DNA from: Riemerella anatipestifer
GTDB taxonomy: Bacteria > Bacteroidota > Bacteroidia > Flavobacteriales > Weeksellaceae
Length of the DNA stretch: 64,000 nucleotides
NCBI RefSeq assembly: GCF_009663465.1
Contig: NZ_QXHU01000002.1
Coordinates: 1 to 64,000, forward strand
Direction of reading: 5' to 3'
In this document: piece after piece, positions 50,429 to 62,584 of the stretch
Position numbering within the stretch: position 1 is the first letter of the stretch
How the letters are laid out: the number at the start of each line of letters is the position of its first letter
Notes under the pieces: generated by a model
Seen by the model: only the letters and a program-made list of their open reading frames with translations
Databases searched by the model: none
What the model was told of the DNA's origin: nothing
Position numbers and translations under genes: made by a program

Positions 50429-53400
50429 TTACTTTTTATTCTTTTTCTTTTTTAATATTTCTCTAAGGTCATTGTAATCCAAAGTAATTACAAAGCCCAA
50501 TCCTGTTTCTATAACTTGCCCTTGTAGCGCTACTTGATATTGATTTTTTCGGTAAGTTCTCAGAAGATATCTGCCGTCTTTAGAAAGCATATAATCTACC
50601 ATAATATCTCCCGCTATATTAGAGGCTTCTTCTCCAGGTCTAGTAGCTCCTTCTAGTCCAAAATTACTACCTAAGGATACCTTGAGCCTATCATTAAGTA
50701 ACTTTTTACTCAAAGCTACATTTAGGTCTGTTCTTGAGGTTCTTTCTCCAGTAGAATAATCGTCTGATGATTCTAAATCAAAATTGAGTTCTACACCAGC
50801 AATCAAATCTCCAGCTAAGTTATTTAAACTTTGACTTAAAATCCTACTAACACTTTGCTTAGCCATTGATTCGGCCGACATTCCTGAACTCGTTTCAAAA
50901 GGGTTTTCTCCAATAAAACGGTTGAGGAGCAGAAGGGCGAAAACCTGTTTGTTTAGCTCTGAAGACTCTTGACGAAGCTGTGCTAGTCTTTGCTCTGTAT
51001 TTAATATTACGGTAGAACTTACTGCGGCGTTCTTATCCTCTGTTGTAATGTCAAAAGAGATTTCGGGCTTCATGAGTTCACCTTTCATAATGAGATGAGT
51101 ATTAAATGGAATACGCTGTTTATACTGATTAAGTTCTCTTGGGCTAAGTCCTGCCAATTGTTGCTGTACTAAATCTAGAGGAGCCGTTTCTGTGGTATAA
51201 ATTGCTGTTATATTCATATCAGCTTCAGTAGGTTCTCCGTTCCATGTAATGGTACTTCCTTTTTTTATTTCAAATTTTCTTTTGAGCATATTCACGGACA
51301 TTTCATAGACTCCAGAATGTACCTCATAGACACCTACTAGAGTGGTTCTTCCCGAAGGAGATATGCCTCCTGTGAGCTGTGCTTGCCCCTGTAGTTTTAC
51401 AAAATCGCCATTGGCTTTGTCTATGACCAAAGACATTTTCGCATTTTTATCTACATCTATATTAACCGAGACCTCCATACCTTTAAGTTGATTTTTGGAG
51501 CTTAAAGTGTCTGCTGCCTCATTTTTAGCCAATCCAAATTTGGCTTTGTCTACAAATTCAACGATACCTTCTCTATCCTGTTTTGTAGGAGTACTTTGAG
51601 GGAGTATAAAGGTAAAATCTGTGGCATCGGTTACAGATAATGTCCCGTCCACTTTTGGCAAATCCAAATTACCTCTTATCCTTAGATTGGTATCTAGGGA
51701 GAGTACGCCATACATCATCTTATCATTATCTTTTTCAGAATTTACTAGCTTAAAATCTTTGGCATTAACATCAAGATTGAAAGCATATTTCTTGAAATAT
51801 TCGGTTTGTATATCTCCGTTTACGAGTAAACTGTTATTTTCTGCATCGCGTAGTTTAAATTGTTCAAAAACAATATTTTGTCCTGAAAATCTTATTTCAT
51901 CTTCAATATTTTTAAAAACGGTTCCTGTTTTAGCAATCTCTAGCCCTACATTATTGAATTTTATCCCACCTCTTATTTGAGGTTTTTGAGTCGTACCATT
52001 GATGTTTAGTTTTCCACTAAAATAGCCCTCTCCATTTTTTATATTACCTAGTGCAAATGCTTCTAAAGTTTTAGTAGGGAGAGTGTTAAGGTTTACAATA
52101 AATCCTAAATCCCCTTTCTTGAGATGATAATTGCCTTCTAATTGTACATCGTTACCTTCTCCCGTGAGAGCAATTTTGGTATCAATTAAATCAACCGCTT
52201 TGGTATTGGCTTGTATATCTAGATTTCCTACTTTTTTTCCTTTTAGTTTTAGGTTAGATATATTCACATCGGCTTCTACTTTTAAGTTGGGCTTAAAAGT
52301 AGAGACCAATGCATTCCCATTGATAGAACCACTAGCAATGAGGCTATCTTTTTTTACCATCTCTGTAATATCTTCTACTTTAAAATTAGAGATGGAGATA
52401 CTTAATGGGCTACCTAATTTTTGTTCTTGGCTTTGCAACGAAATGGAAGAGTTTCCTTTGGTAAGATTAAAATTACTAGCAAATACACCTTCCCGCCCAA
52501 AACCGATAACATTTTGCTCTTCTACTCGCCATCTATCATAGTTGAGCATTAAACCTTGCGGAACGAAACTGAATTTGTTGATGTTTTTTTCATTTCTAAA
52601 TATACCAGCTAATGCATATTGCTCTGTTCCTTTGGAGTCTTTGGTACTAAAGTTAATTCCGATATTATTATTGTTAATGGTTCCATTCAAATCGAGTTGA
52701 TGTAAGGCTAAATTTTCATTAGTTACCTCCATTAGACCGAGTCTATATCTTAGTTCTTCTTGATTGTTGTTTACATTAAGTGATAGCCCACTAAGTTTAT
52801 ATTCTGCATATTCTACTATTGGAAAATCCGCCTGAAACTCTATCTTGTACTGGTTTGAATCAAAAGTTCCTGTTATATCTCCTCCATTAAAATATTTTAA
52901 ATCAGGTACAAATATTCTTAGAAGGTTGTCATCTTTTACCTTAGCATTCAGTGTGAAGTACTGGTTGGGGGCTAAGGTCTTTTTGTACTTAGATGCAGGG
53001 CTAAATTCATAGTAACTATTAAGTGTTTTTAATAAAATATCAGAAATTTGAGTAAGTTTATATTTTCCCTGTATAGAAGCATCTACAACTTGAGATTTTA
53101 AATTTATTTTGTTCTCGGTGAGGGTAGATAATGCTTCAAGTTTAATTTCTTGTAAAGGTAAAGTTTGGTCCTTATGTGTAATTTTAAACTTCTCTAAAAG
53201 AATATAACCGTTGAGAAAATCTGGGTTGATATTACTAAAATCACTATCTATTTTACCTGATAAGGCTAGAGGCTCTTTGTATAAATTTAGTTTGTATAGG
53301 TCTAGCAATTCAATATTTCCACTAAGTTGTACACTTGAGGTTTTGTTGAGGTTTCCAGCTAGCTTGAAATCTAAATTGGCATTAGGGTCTTTAGATAGAA

Positions 53401-55405
53401 TGTGAGCATTTAATTTCCCCGTCATTAGACTCCCTTTCAGATTAACACCTGTATAGCGATAGCCTTTAAAGTCAAATTTTTTAATATTTCCGTTGACTGA
53501 TGTTCGAGTTGTTTTAGGATTAAACCCTACTCCATTTGCTTTTATTTCTCCTGAAAATATTCCTAAATCTTTATTCCTTAATAATTTTCCTAGAACGAGT
53601 TGTTCCGCTTCTGCTAAGATGGTGTATTTTTCTCCATTTTTGGGTTTAAGGTTGGCGTATGTATCTAGTTTAAGGTTTCCTAAACTGGTATTTATATTTA
53701 GATGGGATAGAATAGAGGAGGTATTACCTCTGGCATTACCTTTTAAAGAAATAGTTTGGGGTAGCTCAATGTTTGAGGGGATACTATTTCTAGGAGCTAA
53801 ATTTTGTATATCTTTTTTAGTTGTCTTTAACTCGTTAATGGCGATATTGTAATTTAGTAAATTAGGATTGGTTACATTTTTTATTTGTCCCGAAATATCC
53901 AATGTTGTACTACCTAAACCACTAATGTGTAATGTGTTTATATTTAAGTCATTTACTTTCCCTCTTAAGTTAGCATCTATGTTTAGCACCGAATTGGGAT
54001 ATTGTTTAAGTATCTCGTTTTTCTTTAAATCAGGAGCAAATAAATACAAATCACTGAAGCCTATTTTAGAGTTTCTAAGATTGATGGCTAGTCCAGCAGA
54101 GCCTATGTTACTAGATAATTGTTGCGGAGAATTATAGGTAATTACAGCTTCGTCTCTAAGAATGGTGTTGTTGGTTTCCAAAAGCAGATTTTTAAAATAG
54201 GATACATTTTTCTTGTATGCAAAATCTGTTTTGAGGTTCTTTATTGTAAGTCCACTTTTTTCGTAAAGTTCTACTTTTTTTATGGAACCAGTCAGCTCTT
54301 CATTCAGCATTCTAAAATCTGTGATATTTACATTGAGTTTTTTGAAGTTTAAATGATTAGCATCAAATCCTTGTTGATGTTTTTGGGCATTATCATTATA
54401 GGACAATATCACATCATCTAAAGCTAGTAAATTAAGTTTTACATTAGGGGACTTACTTTTAACCTTTGCAGGATTTTTTGGAAATTCATCTTGTAAAGAT
54501 TTGTTTTGAGAGGAGCTTTTGAGGTCCACATTTATCTGGGCACCTAGAAGTTTAATTTGGTCTATATCATATTTGTTTTTAGGTAAATCTATATTATTAA
54601 AATCCCCAGATAGTTCTTTAAATAAAACCTTGAAATAAGATTGAGTAGTATTGTCTGCATAGTCTACATCAAAATTGGTAAAACGCAGAGAATCTAGTTT
54701 TATCTGCATCGGTTTTTTGGCTGAAAGACTATCTATTGTTTTTGCAGTTTCTTTTATAGCTTCCTTTAATATCTCTTGTTTTAATCTTAGTTTGAGACCA
54801 TCAGCAGTAAGACCATTGAGGGCATAAATGTTTTTCTCAAGATTAAAGTCTTTAATCTTTGTTTCGAAATTATTGAACGCTATTTTCAGATGGTTTCCTT
54901 CCTGAAAATCATTAAAATTGACATTAACGCGTTGCAGTTTTATTTTATTTAGAGATAGAATGAAAGGCTTAGAATCTTGTCTTTCTTCGTCTTTGTTGCT
55001 AGCGAAAGCGTCCAGTATATAATCGAAATTAAAACGCCCTTTTTCGTCTCTTTTCACATTGGCTCTAAGTCCATCTAATTCAATAGATTTAAAATCAGCT
55101 TTGTTTTGTAAGAGTTGAAAAATATCTAAACCAATGTCTAATTTGTTGATGTGCAGTAATGTATCCTTGTTTTTTTCTTCTAAATAAAGTTCTTCTAACC
55201 CTAACTTATTAGGGAAGCTAATATATACTCTTTTTAGACTTACAGGGGTTTTTATTTTGGTTTCAACATAACTAACAATACGGTCTTTAACGAAATTCTG
55301 AACGGCAGGGATATTAAGACTAAGGGCTAATATGACTAATATTATAACGACACTGGCGAAAATAATACCTCCTATTTTAAATGTTTTTTTTATCTTATTT
55401 TTCAA
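50429..55405 (-). CDS. tamB: TamB/YhdP-like translocation and assembly module protein
   Basis: 1658 residues. One N-terminal membrane helix (about 10-30) anchors a long periplasmic beta-rich, repeat-like body made of AsmA-type strands (LDGLRANVKRDEKGRFNFDY is typical); the conserved DUF490/TamB domain occupies roughly the last 450 residues, up to FALLLLNRFIGENPF and a final lysine-rich KKKKNKK. Thought to form a groove carrying phospholipids or substrates between membranes with TamL. First gene of the five-gene run; no clear -7 box seen in front. Confidence 0.93.
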   Translation of the reverse strand: MKNKIKKTFKIGGIIFASVVIILVILALSLNIPAVQNFVKDRIVSYVETKIKTPVSLKRVYISFPNKLGLEELYLEEKNKDTLLHINKLDIGLDIFQLLQNKADFKSIELDGLRANVKRDEKGRFNFDYILDAFASNKDEERQDSKPFILSLNKIKLQRVNVNFNDFQEGNHLKIAFNNFETKIKDFNLEKNIYALNGLTADGLKLRLKQEILKEAIKETAKTIDSLSAKKPMQIKLDSLRFTNFDVDYADNTTQSYFKVLFKELSGDFNNIDLPKNKYDIDQIKLLGAQINVDLKSSSQNKSLQDEFPKNPAKVKSKSPNVKLNLLALDDVILSYNDNAQKHQQGFDANHLNFKKLNVNITDFRMLNEELTGSIKKVELYEKSGLTIKNLKTDFAYKKNVSYFKNLLLETNNTILRDEAVITYNSPQQLSSNIGSAGLAINLRNSKIGFSDLYLFAPDLKKNEILKQYPNSVLNIDANLRGKVNDLNINTLHISGLGSTTLDISGQIKNVTNPNLLNYNIAINELKTTKKDIQNLAPRNSIPSNIELPQTISLKGNARGNTSSILSHLNINTSLGNLKLDTYANLKPKNGEKYTILAEAEQLVLGKLLRNKDLGIFSGEIKANGVGFNPKTTRTSVNGNIKKFDFKGYRYTGVNLKGSLMTGKLNAHILSKDPNANLDFKLAGNLNKTSSVQLSGNIELLDLYKLNLYKEPLALSGKIDSDFSNINPDFLNGYILLEKFKITHKDQTLPLQEIKLEALSTLTENKINLKSQVVDASIQGKYKLTQISDILLKTLNSYYEFSPASKYKKTLAPNQYFTLNAKVKDDNLLRIFVPDLKYFNGGDITGTFDSNQYKIEFQADFPIVEYAEYKLSGLSLNVNNNQEELRYRLGLMEVTNENLALHQLDLNGTINNNNIGINFSTKDSKGTEQYALAGIFRNEKNINKFSFVPQGLMLNYDRWRVEEQNVIGFGREGVFASNFNLTKGNSSISLQSQEQKLGSPLSISISNFKVEDITEMVKKDSLIASGSINGNALVSTFKPNLKVEADVNISNLKLKGKKVGNLDIQANTKAVDLIDTKIALTGEGNDVQLEGNYHLKKGDLGFIVNLNTLPTKTLEAFALGNIKNGEGYFSGKLNINGTTQKPQIRGGIKFNNVGLEIAKTGTVFKNIEDEIRFSGQNIVFEQFKLRDAENNSLLVNGDIQTEYFKKYAFNLDVNAKDFKLVNSEKDNDKMMYGVLSLDTNLRIRGNLDLPKVDGTLSVTDATDFTFILPQSTPTKQDREGIVEFVDKAKFGLAKNEAADTLSSKNQLKGMEVSVNIDVDKNAKMSLVIDKANGDFVKLQGQAQLTGGISPSGRTTLVGVYEVHSGVYEMSVNMLKRKFEIKKGSTITWNGEPTEADMNITAIYTTETAPLDLVQQQLAGLSPRELNQYKQRIPFNTHLIMKGELMKPEISFDITTEDKNAAVSSTVILNTEQRLAQLRQESSELNKQVFALLLLNRFIGENPFETSSGMSAESMAKQSVSRILSQSLNNLAGDLIAGVELNFDLESSDDYSTGERTSRTDLNVALSKKLLNDRLKVSLGSNFGLEGATRPGEEASNIAGDIMVDYMLSKDGRYLLRTYRKNQYQVALQGQVIETGLGFVITLDYNDLREILKKKKNKK

Positions 55406-55514
55406 TGAATGTAGTTTAATAAGTTTATATAAATTTTGTGTTAAAAATGATGAGTTTTTTCTCTTTGCTAGAAAGAGCCTTTAAGAAATTATATATTGCA
55501 TTTATTTCAAAATC

Positions 55515-57320
55515 TTATTTTTGGGTGTTTGCCCAAATTTCCATTTTTCTTTCAAGAACTTGTAGAGGGAGGCAACCTTGATTTAAAAGTTCATTATGAA
55601 ATTTTGCTAAATTAAATTTAGTGCCTAAATCTTTTTTATATTTATCTCTTAGTGCTTGTATCTTTAATACTCCAGTCTTATAGCTTAGAGCTTGTCCTGG
55701 CATAGACATATAGCGTTCTACCTCCGCTGTAGCACCAGCTTCATCGTATGCTACATTACTTAGAAAATATTTTATAGCCTCTTCTCTATTGAGTTTTCCA
55801 GTATGCAATCCAGTGTCTATAACGAGCCTAATAGCTCTCATCATTTCATCACTTAAAGCTCCCATTTTTTGATAAGGGTTAGTATAAAGTCCCAATTCTT
55901 TTCCTAAAGACTCACAATAGAGCGCCCAACCTTCGCCATAAGCACCTATCCAACCAAAACGCATAAATTTTGGTAAATTAAGATTCTCTTGTTGTAAAGC
56001 AATTTGATAATGATGCCCAGGAATAGCTTCGTGAAGGAAAAGAGACTCCATACCAGAAGTTACATTAAAGGCTTTAGGATTCGGAATGGGAATGTAGAAA
56101 ATACCGTTTCTTTTTCCGTCTGGAGTTCCAGGTTGATATTCTGCACTAGCAGATGCCTCTCTAAATTTCTCGGTTTGTCTAATTTCAAAGCCTGTCTTTG
56201 GAACATTATTAAACATCGTTTTGAGCTTGGGCTCAATCTTAGATAAGATAGCCTGAAATCCGTCTAAAATTTCTTGAGACGTTTGGTAAGGCATTGCCTT
56301 AGGGTCGGATTTTAAATGAATCAAAAAATCCTCTAAAGTTCCATTGAACTTCAGTTCTTCTTTTACTTTTTCCATTTCGCCTCTTATTCTAGCAACTTCT
56401 TTTAATCCGGTATTATGTATTTCTTCTGGTGTTTGGTTGGTAGTTGTCCAGCGTTTTACATGATAATTGTAGATTTCCTTACCTTTTGGTAGAGCATTGT
56501 AGCCGTCTGTAGTTCTTGCTTTTGGTAAATATTCTTGCTCAAGAAAATCGCCCATTTTCTGATAAGCAGGAATGATTTTGGATATAATTACCTCCTGATA
56601 GTTTTTAGTAATACGATTTCTCTCTGCATTACTAAAGCTAATGGGGAAATTTTTAAGAGGCTTATAAAATATGTTTTTGTTGGAATCTTTAGATATAATT
56701 TCTTCTGCTCTCATTTGAGGAATCATCTTTACCACTAGACTTTTTGGTAAAACAATATTATTTTTGATACCTAGTTTGAAATTCTCTTGAGCTATCTCCA
56801 TCCATTTAGGAAATTCTTGCATTCTTTTTAGCCAGTTATCATAGTCTTCTACCGTTTTGAATGGCTGATTTCCACTTCCACTTCCCAAAAGAGGGAAGTC
56901 CAATGGTAACCCCGAGAATTGTGTAAACGGTATATATTCTGGATGATAGGCATAGCCCTCTACTAAATCTTTTAATAAGTAATCCAGTACATTAAAAACA
57001 GTTTTTTTATCATCGGGAAGATATTCATAATCTACGGTTTCTAGTTTTTTAATTATATCACTGTAGAAAGCAATTTCTTCAGTAATTTTAGTTTTTTCTA
57101 GGCTAGGTAGCCTATCGTTGTATCTTGGGTCGCCTTGTGAGGTAGCTTCTAATGGGTGAAACTTAAGATAGCCTTCGTAGTACTCTTCTGCTATGCTGTC
57201 TAAATTGGTTTTAGACGTGGTATTTACAACAAAAGGTGTATCTCCCTTTTTACACGAAAATAAAGTTAGTACAATGGAGGGCAATATAATAAACTTTGAA
57301 AAAAACTTTGTAATATTCAT
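55515..57320 (-). CDS. DUF885 family lipoprotein, metallopeptidase-like
   Basis: 601 residues from the ATG at 57320; the ATG at 57341 would start 2 bases from the -7 box (57343-57350) and adds no signal. Lipobox LTLFSC, then the DUF885 body with LHEAIPGHHYQIALQQE, a HExxxGHH zinc-site-like motif, GEGWALYCESLGKE, and RRxxD-like VIDTGLHTGKLNREEAIKY. DUF885 proteins are distant M3/M32-type peptidases; substrate unknown. It precedes no co-directional gene closely (110 bases to the tamB start), so it is probably its own unit. Confidence 0.9.
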   Translation of the reverse strand: MNITKFFSKFIILPSIVLTLFSCKKGDTPFVVNTTSKTNLDSIAEEYYEGYLKFHPLEATSQGDPRYNDRLPSLEKTKITEEIAFYSDIIKKLETVDYEYLPDDKKTVFNVLDYLLKDLVEGYAYHPEYIPFTQFSGLPLDFPLLGSGSGNQPFKTVEDYDNWLKRMQEFPKWMEIAQENFKLGIKNNIVLPKSLVVKMIPQMRAEEIISKDSNKNIFYKPLKNFPISFSNAERNRITKNYQEVIISKIIPAYQKMGDFLEQEYLPKARTTDGYNALPKGKEIYNYHVKRWTTTNQTPEEIHNTGLKEVARIRGEMEKVKEELKFNGTLEDFLIHLKSDPKAMPYQTSQEILDGFQAILSKIEPKLKTMFNNVPKTGFEIRQTEKFREASASAEYQPGTPDGKRNGIFYIPIPNPKAFNVTSGMESLFLHEAIPGHHYQIALQQENLNLPKFMRFGWIGAYGEGWALYCESLGKELGLYTNPYQKMGALSDEMMRAIRLVIDTGLHTGKLNREEAIKYFLSNVAYDEAGATAEVERYMSMPGQALSYKTGVLKIQALRDKYKKDLGTKFNLAKFHNELLNQGCLPLQVLERKMEIWANTQK

Positions 57321-57342
57321 ATTCAATAAATTATGTATCAAG

Positions 57343-57350
57343 CAAAAGTA
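57343..57350 (-). promoter_or_regulatory. -7 promoter box of the DUF885 gene
   Basis: Minus-strand TACTTTTG, perfect match, 22 bases before the ATG at 57320; it settles the start codon. It lies just behind the RNA methyltransferase stop. Confidence 0.6.
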
Positions 57351-57359
57351 ATAAAAATT

Positions 57360-57890
57360 TTATACTAAGACTTTAAAAAAGGACCATATTACGATGCCTC
57401 CACAAACACTTACATTAAGAGAATGTTTGGTGCCGAGTTGTGGTATTTCTATAAAGCTATCATATAAAGAAAGAGCTTCATCTGATAGTCCCTCAACTTC
57501 GTTACCTAAGACTAAAGCGTACTTTTGGTTAGGATTTATTTCAAAATCGGATAAAGAAATACTGTCTGTGGTTTGTTCTATTCCAATAATGTTATAACCT
57601 TGTGTTTTCAGCTCTTCTATTGCTACCGAAATAGTTTTTTGATAAACCCAATCTACACTTTCGGTAGCCCCTAATGCCGCTTTGTGTATTTCTCTGTGAG
57701 GTGGTTGTGGTGTGATACCACAAAGTACAATTTTCTCTATTAAGAACGCATCGGCAGTTCGGAACAAAGCACCAACATTGTGCATACTTCTAATATTGTC
57801 TAAAACAACCACGAGAGGCGTTTTAGATGTTTTTTTAAATGTTTCTATATCAATTCTACCTAGTTCTTCTAGTTTTAATTTTTTTGTCAT
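57360..57890 (-). CDS. TrmH/SpoU family RNA 2'-O-methyltransferase
   Basis: 176 residues: a bare SPOUT domain. Motif 1 NIRSMHNVGALFRTADAF, motif 2 ALVLGNEVEGLS, motif 3 IPQLGTKHSLNVSVCGGIV, forming the trefoil-knot SAM site. It lacks the extra substrate-binding domain of RlmB, so the target (tRNA or rRNA) cannot be named. Terminator upstream at 57912-57948. Confidence 0.92.
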   Translation of the reverse strand: MTKKLKLEELGRIDIETFKKTSKTPLVVVLDNIRSMHNVGALFRTADAFLIEKIVLCGITPQPPHREIHKAALGATESVDWVYQKTISVAIEELKTQGYNIIGIEQTTDSISLSDFEINPNQKYALVLGNEVEGLSDEALSLYDSFIEIPQLGTKHSLNVSVCGGIVIWSFFKVLV

Positions 57891-57911
57891 AGCTTTATCT
57901 TTATTATTGAA

Positions 57912-57948
57912 AAAGAGGACTGAAATCTACCAAATTACAGCCCTCTTT
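57912..57948 (-). terminator. Intrinsic terminator after the ABC-F gene
   Basis: AAAGAGG (57912-57918) pairs with CCTCTTT (57942-57948), strengthened by CTG/CAG pairs inside; on the minus strand a T run follows. Confidence 0.75.
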
Positions 57949-57972
57949 ATACGTGTTATTATTATTTTCTTC

Positions 57973-60150
<2,178 letters not shown>

Positions 60151-60226
60151 AAAAAAAGCCAAAATTTTGGCAGTAACAAAAAAATATATTTAATTTGCAT
60201 TATCAATTATTTAATTATTTAATTCT

Positions 60227-61693
60227 ATGAAAAATCTAAAATTAGGAATTTCGGTATTGGCGCTTACAGTTGCTACTACCGTTTCTGCGCAGACTACCAG
60301 CAATCCTTGGTTAATAGGTGTTGGTGCTCACGGCGTGAACCATGTGGCTACAGGAGGAGGTGCAGGAGATGTTTTTAAAACAGCATTTACAGGTAAGAGA
60401 TTGTACAATATCAATAATTTTACAATCACTCCGCCATTGTCTAAACTTACTGTTGCTAGAAACTTGAACAAAGTATTAGTTCTTGACTGGCAAACTTCAG
60501 TAGGTAATGTTGATAATAAGAGAATAGGTATGGACAAGGAGTTTATGTTGATGACTGGTCTTGGTCTTCAGCTTAAATTTGCTGGTCTTCTTTTTGGAAA
60601 CGAAGATGCGTGGTTTGACCCATATGTAAGAGTTGGAGCTAACTATTTGAGACACGACTATACAGGTCTTACATTCCCAGTGAGAGATAACTACAACGAT
60701 GTAACTTACTTAGGGTATAGCGAAAATAAGCCATACACTCAGAGAAGAGCGGATCATTTTGCTTTATCAACAGGTTTAGGTACAAACATTTGGTTAACTA
60801 AGAACTTTGGTCTTGGTATCCAAGGGGATTATGTTTCTACTCCAGTAGATAAGTCTGGATTGGCTAACTTCTGGCAAGCGTCAGCTTCATTGAACTTTAG
60901 ATTTGGTAACAGAGATAAGGATAAAGATGGAGTATTAGATAAAGACGATTTATGTCCAGAAATACCAGGTTTACCTGAATTCCAAGGTTGTCCAGATACA
61001 GATGGTGACGGTGTTCCAGATAAAGATGATAACTGTCCAGAAGTAGCAGGACCAGTAGAAAACAATGGTTGCCCTTGGCCAGATACAGACAAAGATGGTG
61101 TATTGGATAAAGACGATGCTTGTGTTGATGTAGCAGGACCAGCTGAAAATAACGGTTGTCCTTGGCCAGATACAGATAATGATGGAGTATTAGATAAGGA
61201 TGATGATTGTCCTAATGTTCCAGGTCTTCCAGAATACAAAGGTTGTCCTAAGCCTCAGGAAGCGTATGCAGTTGAAGCAACAGGAGCATTAAAGGGTATA
61301 TTCTTTAACTTTAATAAAGCATCTATCAGACCTGAGTCTAATGCTAAGTTAGATCAAGCTGCTGAAGTGATTAAGTCTTCTAACGGAGGTACTTTCTTAG
61401 TAGTTGGTCATACAGATGTTAAAGGTAATGCTAACTATAACTTGAAACTTTCTAGAGAAAGAGCTGCATCTGTAGTAGCTGCTTTAGAGGCTAGAGGTGT
61501 TAATCCATCTCAGTTAAAATCTAAAGGAGTTGGTTCTGCTGAATCTACAGTACCTGCATCTGCTTCTGACGAAGAAAGAATGAAAGATAGAAAGGTAGTT
61601 GTAGAAGCTGTTAGTGGATCTGCTTGGGAAGCTCTTCAAAAGTCTGATCTTCCAGTAGTGAAGAAAAAAGTAGTAAAAAAGAAAAGAAAATAA
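60227..61693 (+). CDS. OmpA family outer membrane protein with TSP3 repeats
   Basis: 488 residues. Signal peptide 1-22 (ends VSAQ); an eight-strand-type barrel to about residue 225; four thrombospondin type 3-like repeats (for example DTDGDGVPDKDDNCPEVAG) that usually bind calcium; then an OmpA C-terminal domain with FFNFNKASIRPESN and the peptidoglycan-binding GHTDVKGNANYNLKLSRERA. Ends in a lysine-rich tail. Major outer membrane proteins of this kind are known from Riemerella and Chryseobacterium. Own unit, with a strong terminator. Confidence 0.95.
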   Translation: MKNLKLGISVLALTVATTVSAQTTSNPWLIGVGAHGVNHVATGGGAGDVFKTAFTGKRLYNINNFTITPPLSKLTVARNLNKVLVLDWQTSVGNVDNKRIGMDKEFMLMTGLGLQLKFAGLLFGNEDAWFDPYVRVGANYLRHDYTGLTFPVRDNYNDVTYLGYSENKPYTQRRADHFALSTGLGTNIWLTKNFGLGIQGDYVSTPVDKSGLANFWQASASLNFRFGNRDKDKDGVLDKDDLCPEIPGLPEFQGCPDTDGDGVPDKDDNCPEVAGPVENNGCPWPDTDKDGVLDKDDACVDVAGPAENNGCPWPDTDNDGVLDKDDDCPNVPGLPEYKGCPKPQEAYAVEATGALKGIFFNFNKASIRPESNAKLDQAAEVIKSSNGGTFLVVGHTDVKGNANYNLKLSRERAASVVAALEARGVNPSQLKSKGVGSAESTVPASASDEERMKDRKVVVEAVSGSAWEALQKSDLPVVKKKVVKKKRK

Positions 61694-61717
61694 TTAGTAT
61701 TTTCTAATCTTAAAAAT

Positions 61718-61750
61718 AAAACGCCCTCTTCAAAAGAGGGCGTTTTTTTA
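61718..61750 (+). terminator. Intrinsic terminator after the OmpA-family gene
   Basis: AAAACGCCCTCTT pairs with AAGAGGGCGTTTT around a CAA-type loop, followed by a T run. Confidence 0.95.
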
Positions 61751-61765
61751 TTGTATTAAAATTAG

Positions 61766-61773
61766 TATTTTTG
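61766..61773 (+). promoter_or_regulatory. -7 promoter box of the YebC/PmpR gene
   Basis: TATTTTTG, perfect match, 24 bases before the start codon and just behind the terminator. Confidence 0.6.
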
Positions 61774-61797
61774 CACATCTAAATCATTATTATAATT

Positions 61798-62538
61798 ATG
61801 GGACGTGCGTTTGAATATAGAAAAGCCTCTAAGATGGCTCGTTGGGATAAAATGGCAAAAACTTTTTCTAAAATCGGAAAAGATATTGCGTTAGCAGTAA
61901 AAGCTGGCGGTCCAGATCCAGACTCTAATCCAGCGTTGAGAAGATGTATACAAAATGCTAAAGGGGCTAATATGCCTAAAGATAATGTAGAAAGAGCTAT
62001 TAAGAAGGCAAGTGGTGCAGATGCTGAGAACTATGAGGAGATTACTTACGAAGGTTACGGACAAGGTGGAGTTGCATTTTTTGTAGAATGTACAACTAAT
62101 AATTCTACTAGAACCGTGGCTAATGTAAGAGCTATTTTTAACAAATTCGATGGTAATCTCGGAAAAAATGGGGAGCTTTCTTTTCTGTTTGATAGAAAGG
62201 GGATATTTACTTTAGAAAAATCTTTGATAAAGATGGATTGGGAAGAGTTTGAAATGGAAATGATAGATGGAGGTGCAGAAGATATAGACTCTGATGATAC
62301 AGAAGTTATGGTAACCACAGCATTTGAGGATTTTGGTCCATTATCACATAAGTTAGATGAGCTGGGGATAGAGGTTAAGAATGCAGAACTGCAAAGGATA
62401 CCTAATATTAGCAAATCCGTATCAGAAGAGCAGTTTATTGCGAATATGAAAATGTTACAAAGGTTTGAGGAAGATGATGATATACAGAATGTATATCACA
62501 ATATGGAAATTACAGACGAGCTGATGCAGAAACTATAA
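61798..62538 (+). CDS. YebC/PmpR (TACO1) family protein
   Basis: 246 residues, normal. MGRAFEYRKASKMARWDKMA start, then KAGGPDPDSNPALRRCIQNAKGANMPKDNVERAIKKASG, all diagnostic. Described as a DNA-binding regulator in Pseudomonas and as a translation factor easing ribosome stalls in other systems. Own unit between two terminators. Confidence 0.95.
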   Translation: MGRAFEYRKASKMARWDKMAKTFSKIGKDIALAVKAGGPDPDSNPALRRCIQNAKGANMPKDNVERAIKKASGADAENYEEITYEGYGQGGVAFFVECTTNNSTRTVANVRAIFNKFDGNLGKNGELSFLFDRKGIFTLEKSLIKMDWEEFEMEMIDGGAEDIDSDDTEVMVTTAFEDFGPLSHKLDELGIEVKNAELQRIPNISKSVSEEQFIANMKMLQRFEEDDDIQNVYHNMEITDELMQKL

Positions 62539-62545
62539 AATAGAA

Positions 62546-62572
62546 GGCTACTTTGAATAAGTAGCCTTTTTG
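62546..62572. terminator. Intrinsic terminator after the YebC gene
   Basis: AAGGCTACT pairs with AGTAGCCTT, loop TTGAATA, then a short T run. Confidence 0.85.
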
Positions 62573-62584
62573 GTATTTCCTCAC

